Source: DASPUH01 sp035622975
Lineage (GTDB): Bacteria; Chloroflexota; Limnocylindria; Limnocylindrales; CSP1-4
Reading direction: 5' to 3'
NCBI GenBank assembly: GCA_035622975.1
Contig: DASPUH010000009.1
Span: 1 to 39,920, forward strand
Length of the DNA: 39,920 bases
Shown: piece after piece, positions 7,312-14,676 of the stretch
Position numbering within the stretch: position 1 is the first letter of the stretch
Layout: the number at the start of each line of letters is the position of its first letter
The notes under the pieces: generated by a model
Databases searched by the model: none
Told to the model about the DNA's origin: nothing
What the model saw: the letters and a program-made list of their open reading frames with translations, nothing else
Position numbers and translations under genes: made by a program

Positions 7312-9879
7312 CTAGGAGCCGTCGGACGCGTGGCCGTCGCGCAGGCCGTTCCCGTGGCCGTTCCCGTGGCCGTTCCCGGCCACGCTGGCCGGCAGGACCG
7401 GCAGGAGGCGGCCGGCGTCGACGGCGCGCCCGGACGCCTGGGCGCGGGTCAGCCAGTCGCGCTCGCGCTGGACGTAGGTGATCTCGCTGGTGTGCTCGAT
7501 GGCGCTGATGGCCAGCAGGTCGATCAAGGGCTCGGCCCGGCTCTCATGCGACAGCTCGAAGTCCGGCCCGCAGCGCAGCGCGTCGTAGGGGCAGGCGTCG
7601 ACGCAGATGCCGCACAGGATGCAGCGGCTCTCGTCGACGTCGTAGCGCTCCAGCACCCGCGGCTTGGGCATCAGGGCGCCGGTGGGGCAGGTCTCGGCGC
7701 AGCGCCCGCAACTCACGCACGGGGTCGTGTTCAGGCTCATGTCCAGCGGCGTCGTGACGAGCGTGTCGAAGCCGGTGCGCATGAAGTCGTAGCAGGCGGC
7801 GCCGACGACCTCCTTGCACACGTTGGCGCAGCGGCCGCAGTCGATGCAGCGCGACGGCTCGCGCAGGATGAAGGCGTGGCTGTCGTCGCGGATGTAGTCG
7901 TGGTTGTGGCCGGTGAAGCGGTTCTCCGTCACCGACCGGAAGGACAACCCGGTGCGCGCCGGTTCCAGGGTCGGCAGGGTGGTGCCGTACTCGATGCCCT
8001 GGCGGCGCAGGTCGCAGAAGCCGATGGCCTCGCACGTGCACTGCAGGCAGCGCCCCGACTCGCTCATCGCCTCCTGCTGGGTGTAGGGGATCTCGTACTC
8101 GATGTAGCTCTGCCGGCGCACCTCGGGCGCCATCGACTTGAGGCGCAGCCGCGGTTCCTTGCGCTCATCGGTGTAGGGCACGATCGACAGGAACTCGGGC
8201 TGCGGCTCGGCCAGCGTCTGGCGGGTGCGGATCGCCTCCAGGTCATGGCCCTTGAGGTACGCGTCGATGGCGTAGGCCGCCCGCCGGCCCTCGCCGACCG
8301 CCTGGACCACGGTCGTCGCGCCGACGCGCACGTCGCCGGTGCCGAACACGCCCGGCCGGCCGGTGGCGAACGTGACCGCGTCGGCCTGCAGGCGGCGCTG
8401 CTTCGAGGCGGCGAGGCCGTCCGAACCGTGATCGAGCCACGTCAGGTCGGGGCCCTGGCCGATGGCCAGCAGGACGCGGTCGCAGGGGATGGTGAACTCG
8501 GTGCCCGCGACCGGCTCCGGCCGGCGGCGGCCCTTCTCGTCCGGCGCGCCGAGCTTCATGCGGATGAACTCGACGCCGGTGACCTTGCCCTTGGCGTCGG
8601 ACAGGACGCGGACGGGGGCGGCCTGGAAGATGGCCCGCGCGCCTTCCTCGATGGCTTCGTGGACCTCGTTGGCGGCCGACATCTCCTTCATGTCGCGGCG
8701 ATAGACCAGCGTCACCTCGCTGGCGCCCTGTCGCAGCGAGGTGCGCGTACAGTCCATCGAGGTGAAGCCGCCGCCGACGACGACCACGCGCTTGCCCTTG
8801 TGACCGGGGTACGGCAGGCCCAGCGTCGCGATGCGCAGGTACTCCAGGCCGTCGAGCACATCGGGGGCGTCCTCGCCCGGCACGCCCAGCTTGTTGGTGT
8901 CGTAGCAGCCGATCGCCACGCAGACGGCGTCGAAGCCCTGGTTCTGCAGGTCGTCGATGGTGAAGTCGCGGCCAAGGGCGCGGTCGCAGACCATGCGGAT
9001 GCCCAGGTCCGTGAGGCTCTGGTACTCGGCGGCCAGCACCTCGTCCTTGGGCAGCCGGTACTGGGGGATGCCGTAGCGCAGCATCCCGCCGGGTGCCGGA
9101 TCGCGCTCGAAGATCGTCACCTCGTGGCCGGCGATGGCCAGGTAGTAGGCCGCGGACGCGCCCGCGGGGCCCGAGCCGATGACCGCCACCCGCTTGCCCG
9201 AGGGCGCCTGGACCTCGAACGGCACGGGCGCCTTCTGGCCCCGGCCGAGGGCCTTGAGGACTTGGTCGCCGGCGTAGCGGTGGCTGTCGCGGATGGCGAT
9301 CGCCTCGTCCACCTCGTCGCGCCGGCAGTGCTCTTCGCAGGGTGCCGGGCAGACCCGGCCGAGGATGCTGGGGAAGGGGATGGTGCGCTTGAAGATGCGG
9401 GCCGATTCGACGAAGTCGCCTTCCGTGTTGGCCTTCAGGAAACCCGGGATGTCGATGTGGCTGGGGCACTTGTTCTGGCACGGCGGCAGGCAGTACGCGT
9501 TGTGGTCGCTGAAGATCAGCTCCAGGTTCGTCTTGCGCAGCTGGCGGATGCGGGCGGTCTGCGTCTGGACGACCATGCCCGCCTCGGCAGAGCGGGAGCA
9601 GCTGATCGGCGGCTGGTCCTCACCGGCCAGCTCCACGACGCACATGCGGCAGGCCCCGAAGCCCGGCAGCTTGGGTTCGTAGCACAGGGTCGGGATCTCG
9701 ATGCCGTTGTCGCGGCAGACCTCCAGGATCGTCTGGCCGGCGCGACCGGTGATCTGGCGGCCGTCCACCTCGATGGTGATGGCCGGGCTGACCTGGGGGC
9801 GCTGCGGCGCCTGGGTCTCCAGCAGGCGATCGGCGAGCGAGTCCGGGGCGGCGGTCGGCGCAGGCAGCAGGTCGGTCAT
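7312..9879 (-). CDS. Complex I-associated fusion: NuoG-type [2Fe-2S] + GltD/NfnB-like FAD-NAD(P)H oxidoreductase + [4Fe-4S] domains incl. second half of NuoI
   Basis: An 855-residue iron-sulfur flavoprotein in the place of nuoG. Residues 34-110 are a NuoG/HydA-type [2Fe-2S] domain with Cys66, 77, 80 and 94 (C-x10-C-x2-C-x13-C). Residues 125-210 are the GltD N-terminal cluster region (Cys130/134/138 and Cys177/181/185). An FAD Rossmann motif (VIGSGPAG, 233-240) and an NAD(P) Rossmann motif (VVGGGFTS, 367-374) follow; the VYRRD after it suits NADPH. Then come CLQCTC (611-616), a NuoG/HydA pair CIDCGRCANVC (678-688) and CVSCGRCAETCPTGAL (721-736), and CILCGICVDACPYDAL (753-768) with a FELSHESR tail matching the second motif of NuoI. 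There is no molybdopterin-like NuoG domain. I chose the ATG at 9879 because the upstream frame is shadow of nuoF. Likely role: electron transfer between NAD(P)H, NuoF and the cluster chain. Confidence 0.88.
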   Translation of the reverse strand: MTDLLPAPTAAPDSLADRLLETQAPQRPQVSPAITIEVDGRQITGRAGQTILEVCRDNGIEIPTLCYEPKLPGFGACRMCVVELAGEDQPPISCSRSAEAGMVVQTQTARIRQLRKTNLELIFSDHNAYCLPPCQNKCPSHIDIPGFLKANTEGDFVESARIFKRTIPFPSILGRVCPAPCEEHCRRDEVDEAIAIRDSHRYAGDQVLKALGRGQKAPVPFEVQAPSGKRVAVIGSGPAGASAAYYLAIAGHEVTIFERDPAPGGMLRYGIPQYRLPKDEVLAAEYQSLTDLGIRMVCDRALGRDFTIDDLQNQGFDAVCVAIGCYDTNKLGVPGEDAPDVLDGLEYLRIATLGLPYPGHKGKRVVVVGGGFTSMDCTRTSLRQGASEVTLVYRRDMKEMSAANEVHEAIEEGARAIFQAAPVRVLSDAKGKVTGVEFIRMKLGAPDEKGRRRPEPVAGTEFTIPCDRVLLAIGQGPDLTWLDHGSDGLAASKQRRLQADAVTFATGRPGVFGTGDVRVGATTVVQAVGEGRRAAYAIDAYLKGHDLEAIRTRQTLAEPQPEFLSIVPYTDERKEPRLRLKSMAPEVRRQSYIEYEIPYTQQEAMSESGRCLQCTCEAIGFCDLRRQGIEYGTTLPTLEPARTGLSFRSVTENRFTGHNHDYIRDDSHAFILREPSRCIDCGRCANVCKEVVGAACYDFMRTGFDTLVTTPLDMSLNTTPCVSCGRCAETCPTGALMPKPRVLERYDVDESRCILCGICVDACPYDALRCGPDFELSHESRAEPLIDLLAISAIEHTSEITYVQRERDWLTRAQASGRAVDAGRLLPVLPASVAGNGHGNGHGNGLRDGHASDGS
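7344..7379 (-). repeat. Three 12-bp tandem repeats encoding an Asn-Gly-His-Gly tail
   Basis: Three consecutive copies of a 12-base unit (GGCCGTTCCCGT on the + strand, the last copy ending in G) lie within the last 25 codons of the flavoprotein fusion and encode alternating Asn-Gly-His-Gly. The unit is a multiple of three, so copy-number slippage would only lengthen or shorten a flexible tail. Confidence 0.85.
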
Positions 9880-9913
9880 GCGCGGACGGGTCCTTGGCTG
9901 AGAGGGGACGGGC

Positions 9914-11242
9914 TCATCGGGCGGCTCCGGCGGCCACGCGCAGGGGCTTGCACACCCCGGCGGCGCACCGGCCGCGCACGATGTGCTCGTCGAACTCCGC
10001 GCGGAAGTATCGCATCCCCGATGTGAGCGGGTTGGGGGCCGTGATCCCGTGTCCGCACAGCGAGCCGTCACGGACGTCGGCCGCCAGGTCCAGCAGGAGG
10101 CCGGTGTCGGTCGGCCGCGGCCGGCCGCTCATGAACCGCTCGCCGATCTCCGTGAGCCGGCGCGTGCCGATGCGGCAGGGGATGCACTTGCCGCACGACT
10201 CGTCGTTCATGAAGCGCTCCATGAGCGTGGCCAGCTCGACGATGCAGGCCTGCTCGTCGAGCACCACGAGCGAGCCGGAGCCCATGATCGCGCCGGCCGC
10301 CTCGAGGGCCGCCGGCGTGAGGGGCGCGTCGAGCGCGTCGGGCGGCAGGAACCCGCCGGACGGGCCGCCCACGAGCACCGCCTTCAGGGTGCCGGTCGCG
10401 CCGCCGCCGGCCAGGTCCACGACCGCGGCGAGGGGCGTGCCGGTGGGCACCTCGACCACGCCCGGGTGCCGCACCGCGCCACTGAGCTGGACGAGGACGG
10501 TGCCGGGGAAGGCCGGATCGCCGATGGCGCGATACCTGGCCGGCCCGTTGACGAGGAGCCATGGCACGCTCGCCAGGGTGGCCACGTTGTTGACCACGGT
10601 CGGCGCCCCGAAGAGGCCTCGTTCGGCGGGGTACGGCGGCCGCTGCTCCGGCACGCCGCGCTTGCCCTCGAGGGCCTTGAGGAGGACCGTCTCCTCGCCC
10701 AGCACGAAGCCACCCTCCAGGGGCCGGATCCGGACGTCCACCGTGACGCCGCTGCCGAGCACGTCATCACCCAGGTAGCCGGCGGCCAGCGCAGCCTCGA
10801 GGGCCGCGGTCAGCCGCTGCGTCGCGGCGGTCGCGTCGGCGCGGACGACGAGGAAGGCCTCCGCTGCCCCGGCGGCGAACGCGGCCAGGGCCAGGCCCTC
10901 CAGCACCGCATGCGGGTCGACCTCCATCAGCGTCCGGTCCACGACGGCGCCGGGATCGGCCTCGTAGCCGTTGGCCACGACGTAGCGCGTGCGCGCGGGC
11001 TGGGCGCGGGCCGCGCGCCACTTGTCGGCGGTGGGGTAGCCGGCCCCGCCCCGGCCCCGCAGGCCGGCGTCACTCACGGCCCTCACCACGGCCTCCGGGC
11101 CTTGCTGGACGGCCGCCTTCCAGGCGGCCCAGGCGCCGAGCTTCTCCGCCTCGGGGAGGCCCGCCTTCGCGTCAAGCCTGCCCGCCCGGGCCAGCAGCAG
11201 CGACGGCCAGCCGGCCGGCTGGCGGAGGATCGGGGCGGCCAT
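9914..11242 (-). CDS. nuoF: NADH dehydrogenase flavoprotein subunit NuoF/HydB-like (FMN, [4Fe-4S] N3)
   Basis: Predicted FMN- and NADH-binding subunit, 442 residues. The glycine-rich loop GLRGRGGAGYPT (60-71) binds FMN/NADH. The N3 [4Fe-4S] ligands are Cys350, 353 and 356 in SCGKCIPCR plus Cys396 in SLCGHG. It departs from ordinary respiratory NuoF in three ways. The nucleotide segment usually NxDExEPG is NGYEADPG (91-98). The GAYICGEETAL motif is GGFVLGEETVL (177-187). The C-terminus carries HIVRGRCAAGVCKPL, resembling the HIxxxxCPAGVC that in HydB/HndC-type proteins leads into a ferredoxin domain, but here the protein stops shortly after. It starts one base after the stop of the NuoI/NuoE fusion and ends 34 bases before the flavoprotein fusion. 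The NuoF fold is clear; the exact subfamily is inference. Confidence 0.9.
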   Translation of the reverse strand: MAAPILRQPAGWPSLLLARAGRLDAKAGLPEAEKLGAWAAWKAAVQQGPEAVVRAVSDAGLRGRGGAGYPTADKWRAARAQPARTRYVVANGYEADPGAVVDRTLMEVDPHAVLEGLALAAFAAGAAEAFLVVRADATAATQRLTAALEAALAAGYLGDDVLGSGVTVDVRIRPLEGGFVLGEETVLLKALEGKRGVPEQRPPYPAERGLFGAPTVVNNVATLASVPWLLVNGPARYRAIGDPAFPGTVLVQLSGAVRHPGVVEVPTGTPLAAVVDLAGGGATGTLKAVLVGGPSGGFLPPDALDAPLTPAALEAAGAIMGSGSLVVLDEQACIVELATLMERFMNDESCGKCIPCRIGTRRLTEIGERFMSGRPRPTDTGLLLDLAADVRDGSLCGHGITAPNPLTSGMRYFRAEFDEHIVRGRCAAGVCKPLRVAAGAAR

Positions 11243-11243
11243 C

Positions 11244-12077
11244 TCAGGCGCGCCCTGCGGGGGCGTGACCGGCCCGCAGCCGCGTGACGAGGTCGCCCAC
11301 GCCCTTGGCCGTCGGCGCGGCCTGCACGGCGCCGTCCAGGGTCACGTATACGGCGTCCGGGGAGTCGCCATGGCACGCGGCCGCCTCGAGCCGGACGGCG
11401 CCCTCCGGGCTCGTGCCGCCGATGGTCACCGAGGCCGCGGCCTGGGCAGCATCGAGGATGCGGCCGGCGCCGCGGAACGTGCAACCAGGGCAGCGGCAGA
11501 CGGCCAGGACGTGACCGCCGGCCGGCGCCATGCGCAGCTCGTCGTAGAAGGTCGCCGTGCCGTAGACCTCCGCGTACCAGGCCCCGGTGGCATGGCTGAT
11601 GTGCTTCAAGGCCGCCACCGGCAGATGGCCGTAGGCCGCCTGGGTGCGGCCCAGGATGGCCAGCATGTGGCGCGGGTCGTAGGCCTCATCGGCCAGGATC
11701 GCGTCGAGGGCCGCCGTGTCGATGGGCTCGAAGGGGGTCGCGGCGGGGTCGGGGACCGGCCGGCCGGAGCGCCGCAGGGCCGACTCCTCGCGCCGCTCGC
11801 CGTACTGCTCGGCGGGCCCCCAGTGGACGTGGTAGCGGTCGCGCGTGTCCACGCCGCCCATGTCGATGCATTCGATGGGGCACGCCTGGGCACACTGGAA
11901 GCAGGTCTCGCACTTGAGCGCCCCGGCCTCGTCGTACAGCAGCAGCAGGCGGCCGCGGTGGCGCGGGGCCACCGGGTAGACCTCTTCCGGATACTGCACC
12001 GTGGGCTTGAGGCGCAGCATGTTACGGAAGGTAAGGGCCAGGCCCTTGAGGATCCCGAGGCCGGGCACGAAGCTCAC
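11244..12077 (-). CDS. NuoI (first half)-NuoE fusion protein
   Basis: A 277-residue fusion. Residues 1-75 match the start of NuoI: an amphipathic N-terminus, the RHRGRLLLLYDEAG segment, then one [4Fe-4S] motif CETCFQCAQACP (Cys56, 59, 62, 66). The second NuoI motif is absent. After a linker, residues 118-265 are a NuoE thioredoxin-like [2Fe-2S] domain (the ILGRTQAAYGHLP and YGTATFYDELR segments). Its first cysteine pair is present as CRCPGC (Cys194 and Cys199, with an extra Cys196). The second pair, normally C-x3-C, is reduced to Cys235 in EAAACHGDSP. The GTG at 12077 overlaps the nuoH stop (GTGA), the habit of this operon, and keeps the NuoI N-terminus; the longer frame upstream is shadow of nuoH. 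It sits between nuoH and nuoF, combining the usual places of I and E. Confidence 0.88.
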   Translation of the reverse strand: MSFVPGLGILKGLALTFRNMLRLKPTVQYPEEVYPVAPRHRGRLLLLYDEAGALKCETCFQCAQACPIECIDMGGVDTRDRYHVHWGPAEQYGERREESALRRSGRPVPDPAATPFEPIDTAALDAILADEAYDPRHMLAILGRTQAAYGHLPVAALKHISHATGAWYAEVYGTATFYDELRMAPAGGHVLAVCRCPGCTFRGAGRILDAAQAAASVTIGGTSPEGAVRLEAAACHGDSPDAVYVTLDGAVQAAPTAKGVGDLVTRLRAGHAPAGRA

Positions 12078-13456
12078 CCGCGCACCTGGGCGATGATCAG
12101 GACGGCCAGGGCCGTCACGAACAGGTTGGCCAGCGAGGCGGGCAGGAGCCACTTCCAGGCGAAGCCCATGAGCTGGTCGATGCGGACGCGCGGCAGGGTG
12201 GCCCGCATCCACACGAAGATGACGACGAAGACGTAGGTCTTGCCGAGGAACCACAGCAGGCCCATCACCGCGTCGAAGCTGAAGGCGGCCCAGATGAGGA
12301 CGGCCGCCCCGGCGAGGGCGTTGAAGCACAGGAAGCCGATGACGAGGGCCTGCCAGAAGCGCAGCCGGGTGAAGAGCATCCAGAAGGGCAGCGCCAGCAG
12401 CACGGTCAGGATGGGCGGCACCACGAGGACGGCGATCAGCAGGCCAACGCCCAGGCCGCTCAGGTCGATGGCTCCGGGATGCGCCCCCAGCGCCTGCCAC
12501 ACCGGGGTCAGGTCGAGCGGCGCATTCCAGCCGCCCAGGAAGAGCGTCACCGTGAGGGCCGAGAGGATGAAGACGTTGACGTACTCGGCGAAGAAGAAGA
12601 AGCCGAAGCGCATGCCGCTGTACTCGGTGGCGAAGCCGGCCACGATCTCGCTGTCGGCTTCGGTCAGGTCGAAGGGCGTGCGGTTGCCCTCGGCGGTGGC
12701 GGCGATGAAGAAGATGACGAAGGCCAGCGGCTGGCGGAAGACGTACCAGTCCAGGAAGGTACCGGCCTGCTGGTGCACGATCGTGTTGAGGCTCAGGGTG
12801 CCGGCCAGCAGGATCACGCCGACCACCGAGAGGGTCAGGGGGATCTCGTAGCTGATGATCTGGGCCGCCGCCCGCAACGCCCCCAGCAGGGAGTACTTGT
12901 TGAAGCTGGACCAGCCGGCCATCATCAGGCCGACCACCCCCAGGCCGCCCACGGCGAAGAAGTAGAGCAGGGCCAGGTTCATGTCCTGGGCGAAGAGCCC
13001 GGGCGCGAAGGGGATGACCAGGAAGCTCATGACCGAGGCGAGGTAGACGACCACCGGGGCGAGGGTGAAGACCGGCACGTCCGCCCCGGTCGGGGTGAAG
13101 TCCTCCTTGGCCAGCACCTTGAAGCCATGCAGCGTGGAGGCCAGGACGCCCCACGGCCCCTGGCGATTGGGTCCCAGCCGCAGGTTCTGCAGGGCGATGA
13201 CCTTCATCTCCAGGAAGATGATCACGAAGGCCGTGGGCACGGTGAAGAGGAGCACGGCGGTGGCGGCGACGATGAAGCGCAGCAGTGGCACGTTGTCGTT
13301 GAGCGCCTCGTAGACCCAGCTCCACAGGTTGGGCAGGATGCCGCTGGAGACGCCGCCGAGGAACACCACGCCGAGGCCGCCGGCCACGGCCGCGAGCGGC
13401 AGCAGCACGCGGCCGGCCGGCGAGAGGCGCTGCCACGGCCGCGAGACGATGGTCAC
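12074..13456 (-). CDS. nuoH: NADH-quinone oxidoreductase subunit H, with internal insertion
   Basis: Membrane subunit that forms much of the quinone chamber, 460 residues against roughly 320-350 in many bacteria. Conserved segments are LEMKVIALQNLRLGPNRQG (82-100), AEGNRTPFDLTEADSEIVAGF (255-275), TEYSGMRFGFFFFAEY (277-292), and near the end MRATLPRVRIDQLMGFAWKWLLP. The extra length has two sources. There is an N-terminal extension of about 40 residues, and an insertion of about 80 residues (roughly 317-395) between FLGGWNAP and FLGKTYVF, where short family members have only a brief loop. The insertion contains about two hydrophobic helices. The GTG start overlaps the nuoD stop and the stop overlaps the next start, both as GTGA. 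Confidence 0.94.
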   Translation of the reverse strand: MTIVSRPWQRLSPAGRVLLPLAAVAGGLGVVFLGGVSSGILPNLWSWVYEALNDNVPLLRFIVAATAVLLFTVPTAFVIIFLEMKVIALQNLRLGPNRQGPWGVLASTLHGFKVLAKEDFTPTGADVPVFTLAPVVVYLASVMSFLVIPFAPGLFAQDMNLALLYFFAVGGLGVVGLMMAGWSSFNKYSLLGALRAAAQIISYEIPLTLSVVGVILLAGTLSLNTIVHQQAGTFLDWYVFRQPLAFVIFFIAATAEGNRTPFDLTEADSEIVAGFATEYSGMRFGFFFFAEYVNVFILSALTVTLFLGGWNAPLDLTPVWQALGAHPGAIDLSGLGVGLLIAVLVVPPILTVLLALPFWMLFTRLRFWQALVIGFLCFNALAGAAVLIWAAFSFDAVMGLLWFLGKTYVFVVIFVWMRATLPRVRIDQLMGFAWKWLLPASLANLFVTALAVLIIAQVRG

Positions 13457-14676
13457 TTGTCGACGCCGCCCATGATCGGGTCCAGGCTGGCCATGATGGC
13501 CATGATGTCGGCGATGAGGTGCCCCGGCGTCAGCAGCCCGACCGCTTGCAGGTTGAAGAACGAGGGGTCGTGGATGCGCAGCCGGAACGGCTGGTCCGTG
13601 CCGTCACTCATGGCATAGACGCCGTACTGGCCGCGCGGACTCTCGATGGCGGCCCAGGCGCGGCCGGGCCGCGGCCGCAGCAGGCGTGGCAGCTTGGCCA
13701 TGACGGGCCCGTCGGGGAGGCGGTGGAGCACCTGGTCGATGATGTGGATGCTCTGCTTGATCTCGTCGAGGTGGAGCAGGTAGCGGGCGTACGAGTCGCC
13801 CTCCTCGCGGGTCGGGATCTCGAATTCCAGCTCCGGGTAGACCGAGTAGGGATGTGCCCGGCGCACGTCGTAGGGGATGCCCGTGGCGCGCAGGGGTGGG
13901 CCGCTGAGGCACATGCGCAGCGCGGTCTGGCGGTCGATGCGACCCAGCCCGCGAGTCCGGCCGACGAAGATCTCGTTGCTGTTGATGAGCGTCATGCTGT
14001 CTTCGATGTGGCGCAGGGCATGGCTCATCCAGTCGCCCAGGCGGCTCATGAACTCGTGGTTCAGGTCGCCGTTCACGCCGCCGATGCGCATGTAGTTGAA
14101 GAGCAGGCGCTGGCCGGTCAGGGCAGCCAGCATCTCGACGATCTCGTCGCGCTCCAGGAAGCCGTACAGGATCGGCGTGATGCCCCCCAGGTCCAGGGCC
14201 AGCCAGCCCATGAACAGGGCGTGGCTGGAGATGCGGTTCAGCTCGCAGGCCAGGACGCGGATGTACTCGGCCCGGCGGGGCACCGTCACGTCGAGCAGCT
14301 TCTCCGCAGCCAGGACCGGCACGTACTCGCTGAACATCGAGGCGATGTACTCGAGGGGGTCGCAGTGGCTGATGACCATGTGCCAGTCGCTGTTCTCGCA
14401 GATCTTCTCCACGCCGCGGTGGAGGTAGCCCAGCACGGGGTCCAGGTCCACGATCCGTTCGCCGTCGATCTTGAGGACGACGCGCAGTACGCCGTGCGTG
14501 GAGGGGTGCTGCGGCCCGATGTTGATGAGCATCTCCCCTTCGCGCAGGGTGTAGAACTCGGCCTCTCGTTCGGTGCGTGGCGGATACGGCGGGATGGCGT
14601 CGTAGATGGTGGCCGGGGTATCGACGAAGACCGACGGGTCGTCGAGCGAGCGGACCTTCGTCTCGGGCGAGGTCAT
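13453..14676 (-). CDS. nuoD: NADH-quinone oxidoreductase subunit D (49 kDa, quinone site)
   Basis: The hydrogenase-derived Q-module subunit that with NuoB forms the quinone-reduction site, 407 residues. Motifs are NIGPQHPSTHGVLR (52-65, with the quinone-site His), GYLHRGVEKI (83-92), MRIGGVNGDLN, and the C-terminal SLDPIMGGVDK where NuoD ends in an xDPxxGExDR-like motif. Arg87 in LHRG lines up with the arginine that NDUFAF7 dimethylates in eukaryotic NDUFS2, and a MidA-family gene lies about 16 kb away in this window. The ATG at 14676 overlaps the nuoC stop (ATGA); the open frame upstream is shadow of nuoC and nuoB. NuoC and NuoD are separate here, unlike the fused NuoCD of enterobacteria. 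Confidence 0.96.
   Translation of the reverse strand: MTSPETKVRSLDDPSVFVDTPATIYDAIPPYPPRTEREAEFYTLREGEMLINIGPQHPSTHGVLRVVLKIDGERIVDLDPVLGYLHRGVEKICENSDWHMVISHCDPLEYIASMFSEYVPVLAAEKLLDVTVPRRAEYIRVLACELNRISSHALFMGWLALDLGGITPILYGFLERDEIVEMLAALTGQRLLFNYMRIGGVNGDLNHEFMSRLGDWMSHALRHIEDSMTLINSNEIFVGRTRGLGRIDRQTALRMCLSGPPLRATGIPYDVRRAHPYSVYPELEFEIPTREEGDSYARYLLHLDEIKQSIHIIDQVLHRLPDGPVMAKLPRLLRPRPGRAWAAIESPRGQYGVYAMSDGTDQPFRLRIHDPSFFNLQAVGLLTPGHLIADIMAIMASLDPIMGGVDK

Noticed and set aside
7000..10026. A 1008-codon plus-strand open frame opposite nuoJ and the flavoprotein fusion
   Set aside because: Antisense shadow: stop codons are rare in this frame because of high GC. The opposite strand carries the clear Fe-S and Rossmann motifs.
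12078..13436. The long minus-strand open frame continuing upstream of the NuoI/NuoE fusion
   Set aside because: The upstream part is out-of-frame nuoH. The GTG at 12077 with the GTGA overlap is the natural start and keeps the NuoI N-terminus.
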